Origin: Anderseniella sp.
GTDB lineage: Bacteria > Pseudomonadota > Alphaproteobacteria > Rhizobiales > Aestuariivirgaceae
DNA: 64,000 nucleotides
Reading direction: 5' to 3'
NCBI GenBank assembly: GCA_028289645.1
Contig: JANQOK010000017.1
Span: forward strand, 248,001 to 312,000
Each line of letters opens with the position of its first letter. The stretch's first letter is position 1. A program made the translations under genes and the position numbers. Of the stretch, positions 41,986-51,374 are shown piece by piece. Below the pieces are notes generated by a model. The model was given only the letters and a program-made list of their open reading frames with translations, searched no databases and was not told the DNA's origin.

Positions 41986-43617
41986 TTGCAGTACGATCCG
42001 CAGGTATTCGACTATGTGATTGTGGGAGCGGGATCCGCCGGTTGTGTGCTGGCTGGAAACCTGTCGGCTTCCGGCAAACACTCCGTGCTGTTGCTGGAGG
42101 CAGGTCCGGACCGGAGCGGCTTCTGGATAAAGACACCACTTGGATATGGACATTCGATTGTCAATGACGCGGTCAACTGGATGTATGCCAGTGAGCCTGA
42201 GGCAGGACTTGGCGGTCGAACGGTTCCGGTACCACGGGGAAGGATCGTCGGCGGGTCGAGCGCCATCAACGCCATGGTTTACATGCGCGGCACCAGATCC
42301 GACTACGACGACTGGGAAGCGGAAGGATGCCCGGACTGGGGCTGGGACAAGGTTCTCGCCAGTTACAAGACAATCGAAAATCACTGTGTTGGCGGCATCT
42401 GGCACGGTACCGGCGGACCATTGCAGGTTACCAGCAGGGCGAGTGCCGCGCACCCGATCTGTGATGCATTTCTGGAGGCGGGTCAGCAATTGCAGATACC
42501 CCTCAATGACGACTTCAATGGTGAGGCGATTGATGGGCTGGGCTACTATCATCATACGATCTGCTCCTCGGCAAAGCGCATGTCCGCCGCGCGCGCCTGG
42601 CTCGATCCGGCCCGCCGACGGCCGAATTTTCGCCTCCAGGCGAATTCGCATGTGGTGCGGCTAGAGATCAGCGACACGACTGTGTCCGGTCTGGTGTATC
42701 GCCGGAACGGTCGCCTGTTCACGGTCAGGGCCCGTCGCGAAGTCGTGCTTGCAAGTGGTGCAATCAACACACCGCAACTGCTCATGGTGTCGGGTATCGG
42801 GCCTGGTGCGGGATTGCAGCGGCTGGGTGTTGAAGTGCGTCACAACCTGCCCGCCGTTGGGCAACACCTGCAGGATCACTTTGCATACGACATGCATTTC
42901 CGGTCGCGGGTGCCGACCATGAACCAGCAACTGAATTCCTGGCATTCTAAACTGCGTGCAGGGCTCCAATATTATATGTTTGGCTCAGGCCCGTTGTCGT
43001 CCGGGACGACCCACGCCGGCGGCTTTGTGAAGTCTGCCCCGTCGAGGAATACGGCCAACCTGCAGCTGTATTTTTCTCCACTTACCCGCGACCTGCAACC
43101 CGGCGGGCCAGGGCGCATGGCGCAGGCTGACCCTTACGCCGCATTCTCAATAGGTGCCTGCAACACGAGACCAAAGTCGCGCGGGGAGGTTTCGCTGGAC
43201 AGTTCCGACATGCGCGATGCGCCGGTGATCCGGTTCAACTTTCTCGATGACCCGGACGATCTGGCTGAAATGATCGAAGGCGTTCATGTGATTCGAGCCC
43301 TGGCGGGGGCGCCGGGGCTGCAGGAGATAATTGCCAGTGAGTACCTGCCAGGACCGCAGGCCATGTCGGATGACGATTTTGAGCAGGACATCCGGGCAAG
43401 GGGATATTCGATCTACCACCCCTGCGGCACCTGCCGAATGGGCGTCGGCACAAACAGCTCTGTCGTCAACTCACAGCTCAAAGTTCACGGCGTGGATGGT
43501 TTGCGGGTCGCGGATGCGTCCGTTTTGCCATTTGTTCCGACCGGCAATCTGAACGGGCCAGCCATGATGATTGGCCAGCGCGCCAGCGAAATCATCCTCG
43601 AAAATTCAACAACTTGA
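41986..43617 (+). CDS. GMC family FAD-dependent oxidoreductase (choline dehydrogenase-like)
   Basis: A 543-residue flavoenzyme oxidising an alcohol or aldehyde. The ADP-binding motif GAGSAGCVLA is at residues 14-23, the first GMC signature is PRGRIVGGSSAINAMVYMRG, the second is ASGAINTPQLLMVSGIG, and the active-site histidines are in YHPCGTCRMG and the following strand. The last motif reads NLNGPAMMIG rather than the usual N-x-N-x-P/A form, with Asn in place. A TTG start at 41986 is chosen: AAGGGG lies eight bases upstream, and no in-frame ATG is better placed. Substrate unknown. Confidence 0.88.
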   Translation: MQYDPQVFDYVIVGAGSAGCVLAGNLSASGKHSVLLLEAGPDRSGFWIKTPLGYGHSIVNDAVNWMYASEPEAGLGGRTVPVPRGRIVGGSSAINAMVYMRGTRSDYDDWEAEGCPDWGWDKVLASYKTIENHCVGGIWHGTGGPLQVTSRASAAHPICDAFLEAGQQLQIPLNDDFNGEAIDGLGYYHHTICSSAKRMSAARAWLDPARRRPNFRLQANSHVVRLEISDTTVSGLVYRRNGRLFTVRARREVVLASGAINTPQLLMVSGIGPGAGLQRLGVEVRHNLPAVGQHLQDHFAYDMHFRSRVPTMNQQLNSWHSKLRAGLQYYMFGSGPLSSGTTHAGGFVKSAPSRNTANLQLYFSPLTRDLQPGGPGRMAQADPYAAFSIGACNTRPKSRGEVSLDSSDMRDAPVIRFNFLDDPDDLAEMIEGVHVIRALAGAPGLQEIIASEYLPGPQAMSDDDFEQDIRARGYSIYHPCGTCRMGVGTNSSVVNSQLKVHGVDGLRVADASVLPFVPTGNLNGPAMMIGQRASEIILENSTT

Positions 43618-43637
43618 GTTCTTCCGGCATCGGCAGT

Positions 43638-43652
43638 TTGGAATTATTCCAA
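43638..43652. promoter_or_regulatory. iron-control-like palindrome (ICE/Irr type)
   Basis: TTGGAA-TTA-TTCCAA, a perfect 6-3-6 dyad close to the rhizobial iron control element TTTAGAA-N3-TTCTAAA bound by Irr. It lies about 127 bases upstream of the iron(III) receptor gene, a plausible place for iron-responsive control. Confidence 0.45.
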
Positions 43653-43730
43653 TTTTAAGTTAAATATTTCAAGCAGTTACGAGCAGTCAAAATGTCGCAA
43701 GACGGCATTTGGTGCTTGCAATTGTTATTT

Positions 43731-43747
43731 CCGACTGATTTAGTCGG
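43731..43747. promoter_or_regulatory. perfect inverted repeat before the iron receptor gene
   Basis: CCGACT-GATTT-AGTCGG, 32 bases before the start at 43779. It may be an operator or a weak terminator for the upstream GMC gene; only TTTATAAA follows, so the terminator reading is weak. Confidence 0.4.
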
Positions 43748-43778
43748 TTTATAAATTCACCAATTAGGGGAAATTCCT

Positions 43779-44831
43779 ATGTCAGTCGTCAGTTCGACTC
43801 TCAATCGACGCCGCTTTGTTCTCGCCGCAACCGGATCAGCGGTTGGCCTGCTCGCAGCGCCTGCAATTCTGCGCGCTGCAGGTGAGATCAACCTGTACTC
43901 CTCTCGCCACTATGACACTGACGAGGCGCTGTACGCCAATTTCACCAAAGAAACCGGCATTGGCATTAACAGAATTGAGGCAAAAGCTGATCAGCTCATT
44001 GAGCGGATGAAGGCTGAGGGGGCCAATTCACCTGCTGATGTGTTGATTTCGGTGGATGCCGGGCGGATTGAGCGTGCAAATGTCGAGAACCTGCTGCAGC
44101 CCATCCAGTCCGAGGTGCTGAGCTCACGCATCCCGGCCTACCTCCGGCATTCAGACGGAAGCTGGTTCGGTTTCTCCAAGCGGGCTCGAGTGCTCATCAT
44201 TGCGAAGGACCGCATGGATCCGAAGGACGCGACCAGCTACGAAGGCCTGACAGCAGATGCCATGAAGGGCAGGGTGCTGATCCGCTCTTCGAGTAACATC
44301 TATAACCAGTCGCTGATGGGGTCGATCATTGCAGCAAATGGTCCCGACGGTGCTGCCGAATGGGCGAAAGGCGTAGTGGCAAACATGGCACGTTCGCCAA
44401 AGGGCGGCGATACGGATCAGATCATGGCGGTTGCGGCCGGAGAAGGTGATATCGCCGTAGCCAACAGCTACTATCTCGGCAAGATGTTCAAGTCGGGCAA
44501 GGAAGCCCGGCGCAAGGCTGCGGAGAAGGTTATGCTGGTGTTCCCGAACCAGGCCGACCGGGGCACCCATGTAAATATTTCCGGCGGCGGCGTGGCCCGC
44601 CATGCCAAGAATAAGGACGGTGCCGTCAAGTTCCTCGAATACCTGGCGTCCGACCAGGCGCAGGAGTACTTCGCCGCAGGCAATGTGGAGTATCCGGTCG
44701 TTAAAGGCGTACCGCTTGCCAGTCCGCTGGATACGTTCGGCGAGTTCAAGGAAGACACGCTGGATGCCCAGAAGTTCGCCTCACTAAATGCGGAAGCTGT
44801 GCAGATCATGGATAAGGCTGGCTGGAAATAG
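43779..44831 (+). CDS. iron(III) ABC transporter substrate-binding protein (FbpA/FutA-like)
   Basis: A 350-residue periplasmic ferric-ion receptor. It has a twin-arginine-type signal (NRRRFVLAATGSAVGLLAAPA), then the start of the mature fold, INLYSSRHYDTDEALYANFT, with an early tyrosine ligand, and the paired-tyrosine motif NSYYLG that coordinates iron. AGGGG precedes the ATG. The permease gene follows after 50 bases; no ATPase gene follows that. An ICE-like palindrome upstream suggests regulation by iron. Confidence 0.9.
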   Translation: MSVVSSTLNRRRFVLAATGSAVGLLAAPAILRAAGEINLYSSRHYDTDEALYANFTKETGIGINRIEAKADQLIERMKAEGANSPADVLISVDAGRIERANVENLLQPIQSEVLSSRIPAYLRHSDGSWFGFSKRARVLIIAKDRMDPKDATSYEGLTADAMKGRVLIRSSSNIYNQSLMGSIIAANGPDGAAEWAKGVVANMARSPKGGDTDQIMAVAAGEGDIAVANSYYLGKMFKSGKEARRKAAEKVMLVFPNQADRGTHVNISGGGVARHAKNKDGAVKFLEYLASDQAQEYFAAGNVEYPVVKGVPLASPLDTFGEFKEDTLDAQKFASLNAEAVQIMDKAGWK

Positions 44832-44881
44832 TCTGAATTTACCGGTCCGCCGGATGAAGATTTGACCCCGCCTATCGGTAC

Positions 44882-46609
44882 ATGGCGACAATTCAGGACT
44901 TCAAGGGCAATCCGCGCGGATTGCCGGCAACAAAGGGGCGGGCCCTAAAGGTCCGCCCCAATGGCGTTTTTGTGGCGACAGGTGTGCTGGCGCTGCTGGT
45001 TTTGCTGCCTATCGCCTCGGTGCTGTCCAGCCTGTTTGACACCGGCAGTGGGTCACTGTCCCACCTTGCCGCTACTATTCTTCCGGATCTGGTGCTCAAC
45101 ACGCTGGGGCTTGTGCTCATGGTTGGGCTGGGGACCGCGATCATTGGCACAGGTACAGCGTGGCTGGTGAGCGCCTGCCGGTTTCCGGGATCCGGCATCA
45201 TGCAATGGATGCTTTTACTGCCGCTGGCCATGCCTGCCTACATAATCGGATATGCCTACACCGACTTTCTGGTGTTCGCTGGGCCGCTGCAAACCGCGTT
45301 GCGGGACCTCTTTGGCTGGACTAGGCACGACTACTGGTTCCCCGACATACATTCCTTGTGGGGCGTCAGCCTGATGCTGGTGCTGGTGCTTTATCCGTAC
45401 GTGTTCTTCCTGGCTCGTACAGCGTTTCTGGAGCAGTCACGCGGTCTGCTTGACGTGGCTCGCACACTGGGTCGCGGGCCGTGGAATGTGTTTGGCACCG
45501 TGGCGCTTCCCATGGCCCGGCCTGCGATTGCGGCCGGGGTGGCACTTGCCCTGATGGAGGCAATTGCGGATTTCGGCACAGTTCAGTATTTCGGCGTGCA
45601 GACCTTCACAACGGCTATCTATCGAACCTGGTTCGGCATGGGGGACAGGATCGGGGCCGCACAGCTGTCTTCTGCCCTGCTGACCTTCGTTTTTCTTCTA
45701 ATCGCGCTGGAACACTGGTCGAGGTCGCGCCAGGCCTATTACGACACCTCCAGCCGCGCGCTGAAACCGCAACCGGTGTTGTTGCTGGGTTGGCGGGCGA
45801 GGCTGGCTTTCATTGCGTGCGCTATTCCTGTCTTGCTCGGATTTGTGTTGCCCGTGCTGATACTGCTCGATCTTCATATTGAGGCAGGTGACGGGTTCAT
45901 CGGCAACCGCATCATGATTTATGCCGGCAACAGCTTTTTGCTGGCCGGCATGGCCGCGTGTGTTGTTACCGCCTGTGCAATCCTGACCGGATACTGCCTA
46001 AGACGTTCCGACAGCGGGGTTGGGACTGGTCTCGTCAGACTGTCCACCATGGGTTACGCAATTCCGGGAACTGTTATCGCCGTCGGTGTGCTGATACCGC
46101 TGGGTGCGTTCGACAACTGGCTGGATGGTCAGATGCGCGATTGGCTTGGCATTTCGACAGGCCTGATATTGTCGGGCAGCGTCGTGGCACTGTTGTTTGC
46201 CTACACGGTTCGGTTTCTGGCGGTTGCCAATGGTGCCGTTGAAACCGGATTCAAGCGCATTCCTGTGCACATTGATGATGTGGCGCGCACGCTGGGCCGC
46301 ACCCGGCGTGGTGTCATTGCCATGGTGCATCTGCCGTTGTTGCGGCGCTCGTTGCTGATGTCGGCAGCAATCGTTTTCGTGGATGTATTGAAAGAACTAC
46401 CGGCAACCCTGATTGTGCGGCCATTCAACTTCGACACGCTTGCGGTCAGGGTATATCAACTGGCATCCGACGAGCGGCTGTCAGAAGCAGGAACCGGTTC
46501 TTTGCTTATTGTCGCGATCGGACTGGTGCCGATTTTCCTGCTGACGAGATTCACGGATCGGGGACGCCAGCAAATCTCTGCTTCACCAGCGATAAAAATT
46601 CCGCAATAA
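44882..46609 (+). CDS. iron(III) ABC transporter permease (FbpB type)
   Basis: A 575-residue inner-membrane protein with about twelve helices and two copies of the binding-protein-dependent transport signature (EAA loops: ARTLGRGPWNVFGTVALPMARP and ARTLGRTRRGVIAMVHLPLLRR). The duplicated, fused permease is typical of ferric ion importers. The adjacent receptor gene supports this. No nucleotide-binding subunit is encoded before glmU begins at 46693, so the ATPase must be elsewhere. Confidence 0.9.
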   Translation: MATIQDFKGNPRGLPATKGRALKVRPNGVFVATGVLALLVLLPIASVLSSLFDTGSGSLSHLAATILPDLVLNTLGLVLMVGLGTAIIGTGTAWLVSACRFPGSGIMQWMLLLPLAMPAYIIGYAYTDFLVFAGPLQTALRDLFGWTRHDYWFPDIHSLWGVSLMLVLVLYPYVFFLARTAFLEQSRGLLDVARTLGRGPWNVFGTVALPMARPAIAAGVALALMEAIADFGTVQYFGVQTFTTAIYRTWFGMGDRIGAAQLSSALLTFVFLLIALEHWSRSRQAYYDTSSRALKPQPVLLLGWRARLAFIACAIPVLLGFVLPVLILLDLHIEAGDGFIGNRIMIYAGNSFLLAGMAACVVTACAILTGYCLRRSDSGVGTGLVRLSTMGYAIPGTVIAVGVLIPLGAFDNWLDGQMRDWLGISTGLILSGSVVALLFAYTVRFLAVANGAVETGFKRIPVHIDDVARTLGRTRRGVIAMVHLPLLRRSLLMSAAIVFVDVLKELPATLIVRPFNFDTLAVRVYQLASDERLSEAGTGSLLIVAIGLVPIFLLTRFTDRGRQQISASPAIKIPQ

Positions 46610-46692
46610 CTACACGAGTAGCTTGCGCTTCTGGCAGGACACTCCCGAATCAAGCCACACAGGTCAATTCTTGCGGACGAAGCAACGGAACC

Positions 46693-48066
46693 ATGACAGA
46701 TATCGCTTGTATTGTACTGGCCGCCGGTATGGGGACGCGGATGCGTTCCGACTTGCCAAAGGTGTTGCACAAGGCTGCCGGGCGTTCGCTGGTCGGCCAT
46801 GTTGTCAGTGCTGCCGGTGAGCTTGGCGCGGCACGTATCGTCGTGGTTGTCGGCGAGGGGGCGGACGCCATCCAGCGTGACGTGCGTAGCTATTCTTCTG
46901 ACGCCGTCATGGCAGTTCAGTCTCCGGCGTGCGGCACTGCGGACGCGGTGAGCAAGGCCTTGCCGGCCCTGGACGGTTTCGAAGGAACGGTGCTTGTGCT
47001 GTTTGCAGCGGACCCGCTGATGACGCAAGCTTCCTTGAGCCGCATGGCGGCGACCATTTCCAATGGCACGCGGTTGGCGGTACTGGGATTTGAGGCACAA
47101 GATCCAAGTGGTTACGGGCGCTTGCTGACGGATGGGCCTGATCAGGTCGCGGCCATTCGCGAACATGCCGATGCGACGCAAGACGAATTGGCCATCACGT
47201 TGTGCAATTCAGGCGTCATGGCGTTCGATGCCGGCCTGCTGCGCGATCTCCTGCCGAAAATCGGCAACGACAATGCGAAAGGTGAGTTTTATCTCACCGA
47301 CATTGTCGACCTGGCCAACAGGGCTGGAGAGAACGTCGCCCTGGTTACCTGTCCTGAACAGGAAGTTCTGGGCGTGAACACCAGAGCGGAACTGGCGGTA
47401 GTGGAGGCTGAGTTTCAGCGCCGTTACCGGCACAAGGCCATGGCGGAAGGAGCGACGCTGATAGCACCAGAGACCGTGTTCCTGAGTGCGGATACGGTCA
47501 TCGGGCGTGATGTCATTATTGAACCGCATGTGTTTGTCGGTCCGGGTGTGTCCATCGGTTCGGGTTGTGTCGTGCGGGCATACTGTCATATCGAAAATGC
47601 GCGGATTGGCGACGGTGTCGAACTTGGCCCCTACGCCCGCATCCGGCCTGGAACAGAACTTGCCAACAATGTGAAAGTCGGCAATTTCGTCGAGGTGAAG
47701 AACGCCCGCCTGGAACAAGGAGCTAAAGTCAACCACCTCAGCTATGTTGGGGATGCACTCGTGGGCGAAAAAGCGAATCTGGGAGCCGGCACCATCACCT
47801 GCAACTATGACGGATTTTTCAAGCACCGCACGGATATCGGTCCGGGCGCGTTCGTCGGCTCCAACTCTGCCCTCGTGGCGCCGGTTAAGATTGGCGAAGG
47901 ATCCTATGTCGGGTCGGGCAGCGTGATCACCAGGGACGTGGAGCCCGGTGCACTGGCGATTGCACGGGGTTCGCAGGAAACCCGCGAAGGCTGGGCTACC
48001 CGCTACAACCAGGCGCAAGCCGCGCGCAAACAGAAGTCAACAGCCCAGAGCAAGAAGAAGGAATAG
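46693..48066 (+). CDS. glmU: bifunctional UDP-N-acetylglucosamine pyrophosphorylase / glucosamine-1-phosphate N-acetyltransferase
   Basis: Makes UDP-GlcNAc for cell wall and lipid A. The uridyltransferase half starts LAAGMGTRMRSDLPKVLH, with GVNTR supplying the metal-binding Asn, and the left-handed beta-helix acetyltransferase half has KVNHLSYVGD with the catalytic His. Unusually, the conserved Y-G-D-x-P-L loop, whose Asp (Asp105 in E. coli) binds magnesium, reads FAADPL here: Ala106 takes the Asp position and Asp107 follows. GTGHA is GTADA. Length 457 is normal. glmS follows six bases after the stop. Confidence 0.95.
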   Translation: MTDIACIVLAAGMGTRMRSDLPKVLHKAAGRSLVGHVVSAAGELGAARIVVVVGEGADAIQRDVRSYSSDAVMAVQSPACGTADAVSKALPALDGFEGTVLVLFAADPLMTQASLSRMAATISNGTRLAVLGFEAQDPSGYGRLLTDGPDQVAAIREHADATQDELAITLCNSGVMAFDAGLLRDLLPKIGNDNAKGEFYLTDIVDLANRAGENVALVTCPEQEVLGVNTRAELAVVEAEFQRRYRHKAMAEGATLIAPETVFLSADTVIGRDVIIEPHVFVGPGVSIGSGCVVRAYCHIENARIGDGVELGPYARIRPGTELANNVKVGNFVEVKNARLEQGAKVNHLSYVGDALVGEKANLGAGTITCNYDGFFKHRTDIGPGAFVGSNSALVAPVKIGEGSYVGSGSVITRDVEPGALAIARGSQETREGWATRYNQAQAARKQKSTAQSKKKE

Positions 48067-48072
48067 GCATTC

Positions 48073-49899
48073 ATGTGCGGTATCGTGGGCATACTTGGGA
48101 CTGAGCCTGTTGCCATGCAACTGGTCGAGGCGCTGCGCCGGCTTGAGTATCGCGGCTATGACTCGGCTGGCATTGCGGTTCTGAAAGACGGCGAGATCGA
48201 CCGGGTCCGGGCGCCCGGGAAGCTGGACAACCTGTTGACCAAGGTGACTGGCAACGGATGGGACGCGACCACCGGTATCGGGCACACCCGGTGGGCAACC
48301 CACGGCGCCCCGAACGAAACCAATGCGCATCCGCATCAGGCGGGCAATGTTGTCATCGTTCACAACGGCATTATTGAAAACTACCGCGCGCTGAAGGACG
48401 AACTGGCAAAGGACGGTATCGCCTGCGACACGGAAACCGATACCGAGGTTGTTGCGCAACTGGTCAACCAGAAACTGGAGGCCGGCGTGTCTCCTACAGA
48501 TGCTGTTTCGCAGACACTGAAGCAGCTTGAAGGGGCATTCTCGCTAGGGATACTGGTGCGCGGTGAACACGACCTGATGATCGGGGCCCGCCAGGGCGCA
48601 CCCTTGGCCGTGGGACACGGCGATGGCCAGATGTTCCTGGGTTCCGACGCCGTGGCGCTGGCGCCGTTCACCAATCGTGTCAGCTATCTGAACGACGGCG
48701 ACTGGGTGGTGCTGAGCCGCGCAGGTGCGCAGATATTCGATGAGAACGACCAGCCAGTGGATCGCAAGGTCAATTTCAGCCAGGCATCGACCATGCTGGT
48801 CGACAAGGGTAACCACCGCCACTTCATGGCCAAGGAGATTGAAGAGCAGCCGGAGGTTATCGGCCATACGCTGGCGGAGTATGTCAATTTCTCAGACAGC
48901 ACAGTCATGCTGCCTGACGATCTCCCGTTCGATTTTGCAGATGTGTCATCGGTAACGATTACAGCCTGCGGGACGGCCTTTTATGCGGCTCTGACGGCGA
49001 AGTACTGGTTCGAAAAGATTGCCCGGCTGCCGGTGGAAGTGGACATCGCGTCGGAGTACCGGTATCGCGAGGCGCCGCTCGATGAGAACGGCATAACGAT
49101 TGTCATTTCGCAGTCCGGTGAAACTGCCGACACTCTTGCAGCCGCCCGTTACAGTCAGTCGCAGGGCCACAAAGTCGTTGCTGTCGTTAACGTTCCGGAG
49201 TCGACCATTGCGCGCGAGAGCTCCGCGGTTCTGCGCACCTTTGCCGGGCCCGAAATCGGGGTGGCGTCAACCAAGGCATTTACCTGTCAATTGAGCGTGC
49301 TTGCGTGCTTGGCGGTCGCAGCAGCCCGGGCCCGGGCAACCATAGACAAGGCCGAGGAACAGCGCCTGGTGAAGGCATTGATCGGCCTGCCGCGGATCAT
49401 GTCCGGCATGATGGCCATGGAAGGCCATATTGAAGACGTTGCCCGCAAGATTGCCGTGGCCCGCGACGTTCTTTACCTGGGGCGGGGTGTCAACTTCCCG
49501 GTTGCCATGGAAGGTGCGCTGAAACTGAAGGAGATCTCCTATATCCATGCCGAAGGATACGCAGCCGGCGAACTGAAACACGGTCCCATCGCGCTGATTG
49601 ACGAACATGTGCCGGTGGTGGTCATAGCGCCGCGTGACGAGTTGTTCGACAAGACCATCTCCAACATGCAGGAGGTCGCGGCCCGTGGCGGCCAGGTGAT
49701 ACTGGTGACCGACGAAACAGGGGCTTCGGCTCATGCTGCGGATGCATTCGAGACCATCGCAGTGCCGGAAGCAGATCCGTTCATTTCGCCGATGATCTAT
49801 GCTGTGCCGATGCAACTGCTGGCCTATCATGCAGCGGTGTTCATTGGCACTGACGTTGACCAGCCGCGCAACCTGGCCAAGTCGGTGACCGTGGAGTAG
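48073..49899 (+). CDS. glmS: glutamine-fructose-6-phosphate aminotransferase (isomerising)
   Basis: Forms glucosamine-6-phosphate from fructose-6-phosphate and glutamine, the first committed step to UDP-GlcNAc. Residue 2, Cys in MCGIVGILG, is the N-terminal nucleophile after Met removal; GHTRWATHG and HNGIIENY line the glutaminase site. Two SIS domains follow, with ACGTAFYA and SQSGETADT, and the C-terminal DQPRNLAKSVTVE is complete. Length 608 is standard. It forms an operon with glmU. Confidence 0.97.
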   Translation: MCGIVGILGTEPVAMQLVEALRRLEYRGYDSAGIAVLKDGEIDRVRAPGKLDNLLTKVTGNGWDATTGIGHTRWATHGAPNETNAHPHQAGNVVIVHNGIIENYRALKDELAKDGIACDTETDTEVVAQLVNQKLEAGVSPTDAVSQTLKQLEGAFSLGILVRGEHDLMIGARQGAPLAVGHGDGQMFLGSDAVALAPFTNRVSYLNDGDWVVLSRAGAQIFDENDQPVDRKVNFSQASTMLVDKGNHRHFMAKEIEEQPEVIGHTLAEYVNFSDSTVMLPDDLPFDFADVSSVTITACGTAFYAALTAKYWFEKIARLPVEVDIASEYRYREAPLDENGITIVISQSGETADTLAAARYSQSQGHKVVAVVNVPESTIARESSAVLRTFAGPEIGVASTKAFTCQLSVLACLAVAAARARATIDKAEEQRLVKALIGLPRIMSGMMAMEGHIEDVARKIAVARDVLYLGRGVNFPVAMEGALKLKEISYIHAEGYAAGELKHGPIALIDEHVPVVVIAPRDELFDKTISNMQEVAARGGQVILVTDETGASAHAADAFETIAVPEADPFISPMIYAVPMQLLAYHAAVFIGTDVDQPRNLAKSVTVE

Positions 49900-49985
49900 G
49901 TGTTGCCAAGGCGCAATCGTACTCTTTGAAAATTTTCTGTTTTTGCTTAGGCATTGTTTAACCATGTCGCGGCACTATCGCCGGC

Positions 49986-51365
49986 ATGAAAGTACAGTTA
50001 GTTGTTCGTGCGTCTGTCTTAACTGCGTTCCTGGTTGCCGGAGTGGCAACCAATGCCGTCGCAGCCGCCTCAAAAACCACCGGGGTCAGCTCCGCCGCGC
50101 CGGCTGCCATCATGCAGTCAGCCTATACACACCTTGTATCCGGCAAGCCGAAGCAGGCAATTGCCGAATACTCCACCGCCATTACTCACACGGAGATCTC
50201 GCTTGCCGACAAGGCGCGCGCACTTCTGAACCGTGCGCTTGCGCATCAGAAACTTGCAGCCTACGACACGGCGATTGCAGATTACAGCCAGGCAATTGAG
50301 CTCAATGCGCTCAGTGCAAAGACACGAGCAGTTGCATTGTACAATCGTGGTTTGGCCAATTCTCATTCGGGCTATCACTCGGCGGCGATTGATGACTACA
50401 CCAACGCCCTGTACCTTGATCCATACCTGTCGGAAGCGTTTTACTCGCGCGCCGTCGCGCTGCGTGAGGCCGGTCAGTATGAGTATGCCCTGATCGATTT
50501 TGCACGCGCGACCAAATTGAATTACCCGCATAAGCATCTGTCACTATATGGCAAGGCGCTGACCCTGGCCAAGCTGGGGCACCGGGATGAAGCAACCGCG
50601 GTTCTGTTCCAGGCCTACTCGGTAAAGCCGGATTTTGCGCCGGTTCGCGAACGGCTTGCCGACCTTGGCCTGGATGTGCCGGAAAATCCCACCGAACGTC
50701 AAATTCGCCTTGCCGTGCTACCGACACAGAATCTGATGGCCGACGACATTGTAACCGGGTCGACCAAGCCGCCGTCTGGCACGATCACGCGGGTGGCGCT
50801 ACGTGAGCCGGTGGCTCCGCCTGCCGCGCTGTCCGGTAGCAATAAACTGGACGATACAGCGCCCGTTGCCCTCGCTTCTGCCGGCAAAGTGGAAGCACCA
50901 GCTCCATCGATTGCGCAAGTGAAGCCTGAAGATATATCGGTCGATCAGGTTGCTGCGGTTCCGGAAATTCCCTCTAAAGTGACAGGCAATCAGGCTAAAC
51001 CTGCCACCGCGGCCAAGCCAGCCGAGTCGGTTACCGTCGAGCCGGTATCTGCGCCAGTTGAAACCGCTAAAGCGACCGCCGACGTGGATGATGCCAACGT
51101 TACTGCCAAGCTTGAAGGCTGGACCGTTCAGTTGGTGTCGCAACGCCAGCCGCAGAAAGCCTGGGACAACTGGGACTCGCTGAAAAACCGGCACGGCAAA
51201 CTGCTGCGCAACAAGACCGCAGCCGTAGTGCGTGCCGATGTCGAGGGGCAGGGCATCTACTACCGGCTCCGGGTTCACAAGCTGAAGAAGGGCCAGGCGA
51301 AGCGCCTGTGCCGCAGCCTGAAACGCAAAGGTACCGGTTGCTTTATTGCACGGGCAACGAGCTGA
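49986..51365 (+). CDS. exported TPR and SPOR domain protein
   Basis: A 459-residue periplasmic protein: signal peptide (VLTAFLVAGVATNAVAAAS), four to five TPR units from about residue 40 to 210 (NRALAHQKLAAYDTAIADY, NRGLANSHSGYHSAAIDDYT), a Pro/Ala-rich linker, and a C-terminal SPOR domain (GWTVQLVSQRQPQKAWDNWD to the end) that binds denuded septal peptidoglycan. This suggests a scaffold at the division site. Four successive TPR repeats could recruit other envelope proteins. Confidence 0.85.
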   Translation: MKVQLVVRASVLTAFLVAGVATNAVAAASKTTGVSSAAPAAIMQSAYTHLVSGKPKQAIAEYSTAITHTEISLADKARALLNRALAHQKLAAYDTAIADYSQAIELNALSAKTRAVALYNRGLANSHSGYHSAAIDDYTNALYLDPYLSEAFYSRAVALREAGQYEYALIDFARATKLNYPHKHLSLYGKALTLAKLGHRDEATAVLFQAYSVKPDFAPVRERLADLGLDVPENPTERQIRLAVLPTQNLMADDIVTGSTKPPSGTITRVALREPVAPPAALSGSNKLDDTAPVALASAGKVEAPAPSIAQVKPEDISVDQVAAVPEIPSKVTGNQAKPATAAKPAESVTVEPVSAPVETAKATADVDDANVTAKLEGWTVQLVSQRQPQKAWDNWDSLKNRHGKLLRNKTAAVVRADVEGQGIYYRLRVHKLKKGQAKRLCRSLKRKGTGCFIARATS

Positions 51366-51374
51366 CCCGGGAGC

